From contig CACYBZ010000016.1 of the NCBI GenBank assembly GCA_902772795.1, forward strand, positions 1 through 5,758: 5,758 nt of DNA, in the 5' to 3' direction. Within the stretch, counting starts at the first letter, position 1. The number at the start of each line of letters is the position of its first letter. Both the position numbers and the translations under genes were made by a program. The stretch is from an uncultured Ruminococcus sp. (GTDB taxonomy: Bacteria; Bacillota; Clostridia; Oscillospirales; Acutalibacteraceae). Positions 1 to 5,585 of the stretch are shown in pieces. Below the pieces are notes generated by a model. The model saw only the letters and a program-made list of their open reading frames with translations, made no database searches and was not told where the DNA came from.

Positions 1-1
1 A

Positions 2-160
2 CGAGGGGCTTTGCCCCTCGACCCCACCACTTTTGAAAAAGTGGACAAAACTTTTTAAGGCTCACTTCGTTCGGATTGTTTCCTGCATGTTGCCCGAAAT
101 CTGCGAAAACAGATTTTACCTTAAAAGTTTCGGTCAAGCCTTGGGGGAGGCTTGCGGGGT
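2..160. repeat. Hairpin-rich structured intergenic repeat downstream of htpG
   Basis: This non-coding stretch is packed with inverted repeats. Stem 2-9/13-20 has 8 perfect pairs and a TTT loop. Stem 27-33/38-44 has 7 pairs with loop TGAA. A long-range stem pairs 48-60 with 119-130, with one bulged T. It encloses a hairpin 97-103/110-116 with loop CGAAAA. A further hairpin is 135-141/148-154. ACCCC at 21-25 can pair with GGGGT at 156-160, which would close everything inside into one multibranched fold. No arm is followed by a clean U-run on the htpG-proximal side, so this is not a simple terminator, although it may stabilise the htpG mRNA 3' end. From memory, similar GGTCAAGCC...GGCTTGCGGGG blocks recur between genes in Ruminococcus-like genomes; that is recollection, not something tested here. 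The element may extend left of the window. No ORF or RNA family was recognised in it. Confidence 0.6.
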
Positions 161-182
161 TCAGAGGCAGAGCCACTGACTG

Positions 183-2066
183 TTAAAATAATTCGCAGAC
201 AAGGTCACAGTATTCAACGGGGTTTTCCAACGGAAGTCCTGCAATCAAAAGTGCCTGACTGTACAGAATTTTCGCCAGTTTTTCCGCTTTCGGCTTGTCG
301 TTGACGTAAGCCTCCTTCAGTGTCTGGAATGCCTGATGTTGTGCGTTGAGTTCCAGAACTTTATCGGCTTTGGGTTTGGGTTCATCTCCGGGCATCTGAG
401 CAAAATATTTTTCCATTTCGATGGAAACTGCACCGTCGGAAGATAAATAAACGGGGTGTGTTTTCAGGTTTTTGGAAATTACCGCTTTGGTGACGTTGCC
501 ACCCAATGTTTCCTTGATGAAGTCCAGAATATCCTTGTTTTCTTCGGATTGCTGTTCGGTCTTTTGCTTTTCCTCGTCCGACTGCAATTCTGCCATGTCT
601 GACGCTATGGAAATAATGGTCTTGTTATCATAGGTGATTAACGACTTGGCAACAAATTCATCAATTTCATCGGTGAAATACAGGAATTCATAACCTTTTT
701 CCTTACAGAGTTCGGTCTGCGGTAAAGCCTTGATTTTTTCGTCAGTGTCACCGCAGGCATAGTAAATATATTTCTGACTTTCAGGCATACGGGAAACATA
801 GTCTGCCAGTGTGGTATAACCGTCCACTTTGGAACTCTTGAACACCAGTAAATCCTGCAAAGCGTCCTTGTTCATGCCGTAAGAGGAGGCAATGCCGTAT
901 TTGATTTGCAGACCAAAGGCTTTCCAGAATGTTTCATATTTTTCAGGACTGTTTTTCAGCAGTTTTGTCAGTTCGCTTTTGATTTTCTTTTCGATATTCT
1001 TAGCGATGATTTTAAGCTGTCTGTCATGCTGTAAGAGTTCTCTGGAGATGTTCAGTGACAAGTCCTGCGAGTCAACAATGCCCTTGACAAAGCGGAAATA
1101 ATCGGGAACAAGCTGTTCACATTTGTCCATAATCATAACGCCGTTGGAATACAACTGCAAACCTTTTTCGGCTTCTTTGGTGTAGTAGCCGTAGGGAACG
1201 ACTGACGGAATAAACAGCAGGGCTTTATAGGATATCATACCGTCTGTACTGACATTGACAGTGACTAACGGGTCAGTCATATCCATGAATTTTTCCTTAT
1301 AGTAGGCGTTGTATTCTTCCTGGGTGACTTCATTTTTGTTTCTTCTCCAGATAGGCACCATACTGTTCAGGGTTTTGACTTCTTTTACGGTTTCATATTT
1401 GGGTTCTTCGTCGTCCTTGGCAGTGTTGACAGAAGTTTCCACTTCCATCTTGATGGGATAGCTGATATAATCAGAATATTTCTTTACCAGTGACTGCAAC
1501 TTGTAGGTTTCCAGATACTGACAATAGTCTTCGTCTTCGCTGTCCTCACGCAGGTGCATAATGATTTCTGTACCGCAGGTATCTTTCTGTGTTTCTTCAA
1601 TGGTGTAGCCGTCTGCACCCTGTGATTTCCAGACATAGGCTTTGTCGCTGTTGTATTTTCTGGAAATAACAGTGACTTCGTCCGCTACCATGAATGCGGA
1701 ATAGAATCCGACACCGAATTGTCCGATAATATCGGTTTTTTCGTTTTCGGAAAGTTCCTGTTTGAACTGCAGACTTCCGCTTTTGGCAATCGTACCGAGA
1801 TTTTCTTCCAGTTCGGTATCTGTCATACCGATACCGTTATCTGATACAGTGAGTGTTCTGTTTTCCTTGTCGGGGAAAATCTGAATATAGAGTTCAGGTA
1901 ATTTTTCGGCATTCTCATCGGTCAGAGAAATGAAATGAAGTTTGTCCAGTGCGTCGCTGGCATTGGAGATGATTTCTCTCAAAAATATTTCCTTATGGGT
2001 GTAGATGGAGTTAATCATTAAGTCCATCAGACGTTGGGATTCCGCCTTGAAACTTTTCTTTTCCAT
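183..2066 (-). CDS. htpG: Molecular chaperone HtpG (bacterial Hsp90)
   Basis: This is a cytoplasmic ATP-dependent chaperone of 627 residues, close to the 624 of E. coli HtpG, so it appears intact. The N-terminal GHKL ATPase domain shows REIISNASDAL (E31, N35, D39), DNGIGM at 76-81, the lid segment GTIAKSG at 91-97 and the glycine-rich GQFGVGFYSAF from 115. The middle domain carries the PIWRRN segment near 238-243 and NISRELLQ near 339-346, whose arginine (R342) is the family's ATP-contacting residue. The C-terminal dimerisation domain follows to the end. I chose ATG at 2066 rather than the in-frame TTG at 2075. GAGG at 2076-2079 lies 9 nt before the ATG but abuts the TTG, and MEKKSFKAE is the usual family start. 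The gene lies 32 bp behind the cyclophilin with no visible terminator between them, so it is probably co-transcribed from the CIRCE-controlled promoter at 2658-2686. Confidence 0.97.
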   Translation of the reverse strand: MEKKSFKAESQRLMDLMINSIYTHKEIFLREIISNASDALDKLHFISLTDENAEKLPELYIQIFPDKENRTLTVSDNGIGMTDTELEENLGTIAKSGSLQFKQELSENEKTDIIGQFGVGFYSAFMVADEVTVISRKYNSDKAYVWKSQGADGYTIEETQKDTCGTEIIMHLREDSEDEDYCQYLETYKLQSLVKKYSDYISYPIKMEVETSVNTAKDDEEPKYETVKEVKTLNSMVPIWRRNKNEVTQEEYNAYYKEKFMDMTDPLVTVNVSTDGMISYKALLFIPSVVPYGYYTKEAEKGLQLYSNGVMIMDKCEQLVPDYFRFVKGIVDSQDLSLNISRELLQHDRQLKIIAKNIEKKIKSELTKLLKNSPEKYETFWKAFGLQIKYGIASSYGMNKDALQDLLVFKSSKVDGYTTLADYVSRMPESQKYIYYACGDTDEKIKALPQTELCKEKGYEFLYFTDEIDEFVAKSLITYDNKTIISIASDMAELQSDEEKQKTEQQSEENKDILDFIKETLGGNVTKAVISKNLKTHPVYLSSDGAVSIEMEKYFAQMPGDEPKPKADKVLELNAQHQAFQTLKEAYVNDKPKAEKLAKILYSQALLIAGLPLENPVEYCDLVCELF

Positions 2067-2075
2067 AATTATCAA

Positions 2076-2080
2076 CCTCT
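2076..2080 (-). promoter_or_regulatory. Ribosome binding site deciding the htpG start
   Basis: The minus strand reads AGAGG here, 9 nt upstream of ATG at 2066. The longer reading frame, starting with TTG at 2075, would leave no spacing, which supports the ATG as the true start. Confidence 0.7.
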
Positions 2081-2098
2081 TTTTATATTTATCAGTGT

Positions 2099-2617
2099 TT
2101 ATTGTTTTTCGGGTTCGGGATAGTCAACCCCTAAAGTATCCACAGTAATGGTTCTGATAGTCTGTTTTTCAAGCGGTCTGTCATGAAAATCAGTATCACA
2201 TTCAGCAATTTCATTGACAACGTCCATACCTTCTGTGACTTTTCCGAAACCTGCATAAGCACCGTCCAGATGAGGGGCGTTCTTGTGCATGATGAAAAAC
2301 TGTGAACCTGCTGAGTCGGGCATCATGGAACGTGCCATTGACAAGACACCTGCGGTGTGTTTCAGATTGTTGGCAAAACCGTTCTGCGAAAACTCACCCT
2401 TGATGGAATAACCGGGATTACCCGTACCTGTGCCGAGCGGACAACCGCCCTGTATCATGAAATTGTAGATGACACGGTGAAAGGTAAGACCGTTATAAAA
2501 TCCGCTGTTGGCAAGACTGATGAAATTATTGACCGTATTCGGGGCAATTTCGGGATAAAGTTCGCCCTTGATAACACCGCCGTTTTCCATTTCTATGGTA
2601 AAAACAGGATTACTCAT
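2099..2617 (-). CDS. Cytoplasmic cyclophilin-type peptidyl-prolyl cis-trans isomerase
   Basis: This single-domain cyclophilin of 172 residues catalyses cis-trans isomerisation of Xaa-Pro bonds during folding. There is no signal peptide or membrane segment, so it should act in the cytoplasm. Family motifs are clear: [13 protein letters not shown] with catalytic R48, F53 and Q56; the GTGTGNPGY loop at 62-70; the LSMAR segment at 92-96; SQFFI at 105-109; and [12 protein letters not shown] at 116-127. The position matching Trp121 of human cyclophilin A is His116, a substitution expected from family knowledge to weaken cyclosporin binding. The start ATG at 2617 is preceded by AAAGGAG (plus-strand 2627-2633) at 9 nt spacing. 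It is the first gene of the operon with htpG, downstream of a CIRCE-overlapped promoter, which suggests a heat-shock folding role beside HtpG. It resembles PpiB-type enzymes, but I assign no symbol because several paralogues are usual. Confidence 0.95.
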   Translation of the reverse strand: MSNPVFTIEMENGGVIKGELYPEIAPNTVNNFISLANSGFYNGLTFHRVIYNFMIQGGCPLGTGTGNPGYSIKGEFSQNGFANNLKHTAGVLSMARSMMPDSAGSQFFIMHKNAPHLDGAYAGFGKVTEGMDVVNEIAECDTDFHDRPLEKQTIRTITVDTLGVDYPEPEKQ

Positions 2618-2657
2618 GGATAAAAACTCCTTTACGCATATGATTTCAGTGTCACCT

Positions 2658-2686
2658 ATTATATATCAGACAAGAATAAATTTCAA
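2658..2686 (-). promoter_or_regulatory. Sigma-A promoter of the cyclophilin-htpG operon
   Basis: On the minus strand, TTGAAA (plus 2681-2686) is followed by exactly 17 nt and then TATAAT (plus 2658-2663). Transcription should begin near 2651, leaving a 5' leader of about 34 nt before the cyclophilin ATG that contains its AAAGGAG site. The first three bases of the -35 box are the last three of the CIRCE element, so HrcA binding would block polymerase. Confidence 0.85.
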
Positions 2687-2710
2687 GCACTCTAAAAGGG
2701 AGAGTGCTAA
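2684..2710 (-). promoter_or_regulatory. CIRCE operator (HrcA binding site)
   Basis: On the minus strand the site reads TTAGCACTC, 9 nt, GAGTGCTTG. The consensus CIRCE is TTAGCACTC-N9-GAGTGCTAA, so one arm matches 9/9, the other 7/9, and the spacer is the canonical 9. It abuts and overlaps the -35 box of the promoter at 2658-2686. In Firmicutes CIRCE is bound by the repressor HrcA, whose activity depends on GroEL, and usually sits before groESL and hrcA-grpE-dnaK. Here it governs a cyclophilin-htpG operon. The mismatched arm is the one overlapping the -35 box, where promoter and operator share bases. Confidence 0.92.
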
Positions 2711-2775
2711 TTTTTTGTAAAATTTATTGATACTGTTTATGAATATTTTTTTAACGGAATATTTTTTCAGACAGA

Positions 2776-2804
2776 TTGACAAGGACTTTTCGAGTGCTTA
2801 TAAT
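2776..2804 (+). promoter_or_regulatory. Consensus sigma-A promoter of the dockerin protease
   Basis: TTGACA at 2776-2781, a 17 nt spacer and TATAAT at 2799-2804 match the sigma-70/sigma-A consensus in all twelve bases with ideal spacing. Upstream, 2711-2767 is very AT-rich with T-tracts (2711-2716, 2746-2752, 2762-2767) that could act as an UP element. The start of transcription is expected near 2811, giving a leader of about 38 nt before the GTG start. Confidence 0.85.
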
Positions 2805-2832
2805 GGAACTGGAAACAATGACAGAACAAAGA

Positions 2833-2841
2833 AAAGGGGTG
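2833..2841 (+). promoter_or_regulatory. Ribosome binding site deciding the protease start
   Basis: AAAGGGGTG is a partial anti-Shine-Dalgarno match. Its G-run (2836-2839) lies 9 nt before GTG at 2849 but only 3 nt before the alternative TTG at 2843. The spacing favours GTG. Confidence 0.6.
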
Positions 2842-2848
2842 TTTGTCT

Positions 2849-4549
2849 GTGAAAAGAACAGGAAAATTTCTGGTGACGGTCATGGCGTTGCTGATAGCCA
2901 ATACAGGTATTGTGGCAGGCAGTGCAGACGGAGAAATGACACTGACACGCAAAGAGAAAAAAGTGTTTTCCGATTCGGGAGTGGTGGTCAGTACAACAGA
3001 GGCATTGGCTCAAGCAGACAGCGTATCGGTACAGGCAGTCAGTTCGGGGGAAAGCCTTCCCGAGAAGTACAGCAGTGTCGAAAAGGGTTATGTGACTTAT
3101 ATAAGGAATCAGTCGTCACATAATACCTGCTGGATATATTCGTCAATGGCAACGCTGGAAACGGCTTTGCTGAAAAAAGGATACGGCAATTATGATCTTT
3201 CAGAAGAACATCTGGATATATGGGCAACACAACGGGACAACGGCACAGGCTGGACAAGAACCCTTAACAGCGGGTCGTTGTTCGATACGGCGACAGGCTA
3301 TCTGGTTTCGTGGCAAGGGCCAAGACTGGAAAGTCAGATTCCGTATGACTACGCCAAAGGCAGAACATTTGAACAGATAGACGCTATCGGAACAACAGAA
3401 TATGGTGTTACGGATATCGTACTGCTTCCCAACAACAGGAATGCCATTAAACAGGCGGTCAGGGAATACGGAGCGGTATCGGCGAATTTCTCAGCGAACA
3501 GCATTTTTTTCAACAGTGAGAAAACAGCGGTATATGCGTACATGACTTTTTCGTCCAATTCGCAGGTTCAGGGACACGCTGTTTCCGTTGTCGGCTGGGA
3601 CGACAACTATGCCAAAGAAAATTTCCGTACAGATTGTACGCCGAAACATGACGGGGCATGGCTCTGTAAGAACAGCTGGGGAAGCAGTTACAACAGTATA
3701 GGCGGTTATCTCTGGATTTCCTATGATGACCCCTATCTGTTCAGCGATATACTCAGTACGCCGTTTGCTGTCAGGGACGTTATGAAAATTGACAGCAATA
3801 TTCATATGTATCAGGCGGAGAATTACGGTTCAACTTACGATTTCAATATTTCCAGAACGCAGGCTGACGGTACAGCGGAAAATATAGAAAATATTACCTT
3901 TATCAACAAACTGGATTTTACCGATAGATACGGTCATCTGGAGAAAGTTCTGTTTGAAACACAGGCTGTCGGGGCGAAATATACGGTATATTACATTCCG
4001 CTTAACGGAGGAGGTGTGCCGACATCGCTAGAAAAAAACTGGGTGAAACTGGCTGAGGGTACAGTCGATTACAGCGGTTATCGGAGTGTGGCTGTGAATT
4101 ATGAGTTGCCGTATGGAAGGGGTGCTGTGGGTGTCAGAATTGACGGCACGTCAGACGGTTTACAGAGTATGCTCGGCTGTGATGAGTGGCTGAGTAACAG
4201 CAGCGGAAAAATGCTCTTTATTCCTGACGCTAAGAAAGATGTCAGTTATCTGAAATATGACGGGTCAATGTATGAACTGCTTGATTTCTATAAAACGAAT
4301 TTTGATGATGATATCGGCTCGAATTTTGTTATCAAGGCGGTTGCCGAATCTGATGACGGTATTGAGAAATATGATGTCAATGACGATGGCGAAATATCGC
4401 TTATCGACATTGTTTTCGCTCAGCAGTATTTACTGGGGGTAAGGAATTTTTCCCGTAATGAATGCTATTCGGCAGATATTGACATCAACGGAAAAGTCAG
4501 TCTTGCAGACGTGGTGAAAATACAAAGAAAAATTATAGACTTGGAATAG
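2849..4549 (+). CDS. Secreted papain-family (C1) cysteine protease with lectin-like and dockerin domains
   Basis: The product is 566 residues from GTG. An N-terminal signal peptide has MKR followed by a hydrophobic core (about 7-17), with a likely cut after A26. After a short linker or propeptide, the C1 domain spans about 70-305. It carries the oxyanion glutamine in IRNQ (Q88), catalytic Cys in NTCWIYS (C94), His in GHAVSVVGWDD (H243) and Asn in CKNSWGSSY (N275), so the full catalytic set is present. Residues about 318-498 are beta-rich and resemble the lectin-like module that often follows C1 domains in clostridial surface proteases. The C-terminus is a type I-like dockerin with two calcium loops, DVNDDGEISLIDI from 509 and DIDINGKVSLADV from 543. 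The protein should be exported and held by a cohesin-bearing scaffold or surface protein. It is monocistronic, with its own consensus promoter and a strong terminator. The substrate is unknown. Confidence 0.93.
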   Translation: MKRTGKFLVTVMALLIANTGIVAGSADGEMTLTRKEKKVFSDSGVVVSTTEALAQADSVSVQAVSSGESLPEKYSSVEKGYVTYIRNQSSHNTCWIYSSMATLETALLKKGYGNYDLSEEHLDIWATQRDNGTGWTRTLNSGSLFDTATGYLVSWQGPRLESQIPYDYAKGRTFEQIDAIGTTEYGVTDIVLLPNNRNAIKQAVREYGAVSANFSANSIFFNSEKTAVYAYMTFSSNSQVQGHAVSVVGWDDNYAKENFRTDCTPKHDGAWLCKNSWGSSYNSIGGYLWISYDDPYLFSDILSTPFAVRDVMKIDSNIHMYQAENYGSTYDFNISRTQADGTAENIENITFINKLDFTDRYGHLEKVLFETQAVGAKYTVYYIPLNGGGVPTSLEKNWVKLAEGTVDYSGYRSVAVNYELPYGRGAVGVRIDGTSDGLQSMLGCDEWLSNSSGKMLFIPDAKKDVSYLKYDGSMYELLDFYKTNFDDDIGSNFVIKAVAESDDGIEKYDVNDDGEISLIDIVFAQQYLLGVRNFSRNECYSADIDINGKVSLADVVKIQRKIIDLE

Positions 4550-4565
4550 ACGAATGTTTTCAAAG

Positions 4566-4610
4566 AAAAACGGTAAACGGTATTTTTAAAAATACCGTTT
4601 ACCGTTTTTT
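4566..4610 (+). terminator. Rho-independent terminator of the protease gene (44 bp perfect palindrome)
   Basis: Arms 4566-4587 and 4588-4609 are exact reverse complements without a spacer, so in RNA the centre (TTTTTAAAAA) would open to form the loop. The hairpin core from 4571 to 4604 is followed by six T residues (4605-4610). It begins 17 nt after the protease TAG stop, the normal place for an intrinsic terminator. The A-run on the left arm makes it potentially bidirectional. Within it, ACGGTA occurs at 4570-4575 and 4577-4582, mirrored by TACCGT at 4593-4598 and 4600-4605. Confidence 0.9.
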
Positions 4611-4780
4611 CATAGCCGTACAAGGGAAGAAAAATAAAGCGGAAAGTGTTCTTTGCAGGGCATTTTTTCAGTGATTTCGGCGAAATAATGCAACGTAAGT
4701 TCGGAAGCATAAAAAAGACTTGACCGAAATTTTTATGTTTATAGGTGGATTTACGTCAATGCAGAAAAAATACGTTACAA
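4611..4780 (+). other. Non-coding gap between the protease terminator and the lysin gene
   Basis: This 170 nt stretch contains no ORF I would support. A TTGACC at 4720-4725 resembles a -35 box, but no TATAAT-like hexamer lies at 16-18 nt; the nearest candidate, TATAGG at 4740-4745, is only 14 nt away. The repeat-like segment 4717-4737 is annotated separately. If the lysin has its own promoter, it must be weak or use a non-housekeeping sigma or phage activator. Confidence 0.5.
4717..4737. repeat. Possible eroded copy of part of the 2-160 repeat
   Basis: This 21 nt segment matches the reverse complement of 120-140 at 18 of 21 positions, centred on CTTGACCGAAA. It is preceded by AAGC and an A-run in place of the AAGCCT hairpin arm of the full element. 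It could be a decayed remnant or a chance match in AT-rich DNA. It lies about 57 nt before the lysin start codon. Confidence 0.35.
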
Positions 4781-4786
4781 AAGGAG
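4781..4786 (+). promoter_or_regulatory. Ribosome binding site of the CHAP lysin
   Basis: AAGGAG lies 7 nt before ATG at 4794, a near-perfect site. It points to efficient translation and supports this start. No convincing promoter was found in the 180 nt upstream. Confidence 0.8.
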
Positions 4787-4793
4787 TGTCACA

Positions 4794-5585
4794 ATGGGAG
4801 TCATTGCGGAATTGACAAAGACAGCAAAAAGTCAGATTGGCAACAATGCCACCAAATACAGAAAGTGGTATTATCAGCGGACAACAGATTATTATGGTGT
4901 TCACTGGTGTGCGATTTTTGTCAGCTGGTTGTTCGCCCAGGTCGGAGGAATAGACAAATATGTCGTGAAAACAGACGGGGCAGGGTGTTTTGCCAGAGAG
5001 GGTAACGGAAAATACGGAAAATGGTATTCCCGAACAGCTACAACGCCAAAAGAAGGAGATATTATTACTTTTCGCTGGGGAGGAAACTATACAGACATCT
5101 ATCACAGTGACCATGTCGGTTATGTTTACAATGTCGACGGCGGTTACGTCTATACCATCGAGGGAAATACAGACAGTAATAATCCTGATTATTCGCTGGT
5201 ATCATGCAAATGTTACCAGCTGAACAATACAGCCATCAATGGTTATTTCCGTCCGTACTATCAGAACACAGAAACAGGTGATAATGCTATGGAAATTCAG
5301 AAAGGTGACAGAAATGAATTTGTACTGGCTTACAAGGCACTGCTCAGACAGGCACAGACGTTAGGTATTATCAGCGTCAAAGTGGATACCAGCAACAGTT
5401 TTGGTGACGGCACATATAAAGCCACTGTCGAAATACAGAAAAAATATCATCTTGATGTTGACGGTATCGCAGGAGTACAGACCATTACGGCTCTGCGGAA
5501 TGCCATAGAAGATAAGACAAAAGATGTCAGAAAAGCCGTCATTACAGACATTATCGAAGCCTTGCGAAAGGAAGTTGCCGTATGA
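4794..5585 (+). CDS. CHAP-domain peptidoglycan hydrolase with peptidoglycan-binding domain (phage-type endolysin)
   Basis: The protein has 263 residues. The N-terminal CHAP domain (about 1-155) is a cysteine amidase/endopeptidase fold that cuts peptidoglycan. HWCAIFVSW carries catalytic C39, PKEGDIITF (85-93) is the usual strand before the active site, SDHVGYV gives H107, and TIEGNT supplies E123 and N125. A short linker leads to a C-terminal peptidoglycan_binding_1-like domain (about 167-240) with the FGDGTYKATVEIQKKYHLDVDGIAGVQT pattern, then an amphipathic helix to the end. No signal peptide is present, as in endolysins that depend on a holin to reach the wall. The stop overlaps the next gene's start (ATGA), so the two are probably translated together. 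Homologues are typical of phages and prophages of Clostridia. A domesticated cell-wall enzyme is the alternative. Whether the cut is at the amide or the cross-bridge cannot be read from the sequence. Confidence 0.88.
   Translation: MGVIAELTKTAKSQIGNNATKYRKWYYQRTTDYYGVHWCAIFVSWLFAQVGGIDKYVVKTDGAGCFAREGNGKYGKWYSRTATTPKEGDIITFRWGGNYTDIYHSDHVGYVYNVDGGYVYTIEGNTDSNNPDYSLVSCKCYQLNNTAINGYFRPYYQNTETGDNAMEIQKGDRNEFVLAYKALLRQAQTLGIISVKVDTSNSFGDGTYKATVEIQKKYHLDVDGIAGVQTITALRNAIEDKTKDVRKAVITDIIEALRKEVAV

Noticed and set aside
135..154. Simple intrinsic terminator for htpG
   Set aside because: The hairpin is present, but on the minus strand it is followed by ACCGAAAC rather than a U-run.
892..1101. Plus-strand open frame opposite htpG
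   Set aside because: It lies wholly antisense to a clearly conserved part of htpG and has no ribosome site or recognisable motifs.
2357..2623. Plus-strand open frame opposite the cyclophilin
   Set aside because: It is antisense to a well-matched cyclophilin, and its product resembles no family.
2843..2848. TTG at 2843 as protease start
   Set aside because: The spacing from the G-run at 2836-2839 is only 3 nt. GTG at 2849 gives 9 nt and a cleaner MKR signal peptide start.
2776..3123. Plus-strand open frame overlapping the protease promoter and signal peptide
   Set aside because: It is in another frame from the protease, begins at the -35 box and runs through the signal peptide, so it is a shadow.
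4720..4745. Promoter for the lysin gene (TTGACC ... TATAGG)
   Set aside because: The spacer is 14 nt and both hexamers are imperfect, too weak to annotate.
4668..5114. Minus-strand open frame opposite the CHAP lysin
   Set aside because: It is antisense to the conserved CHAP active-site region, and no start signal is visible.
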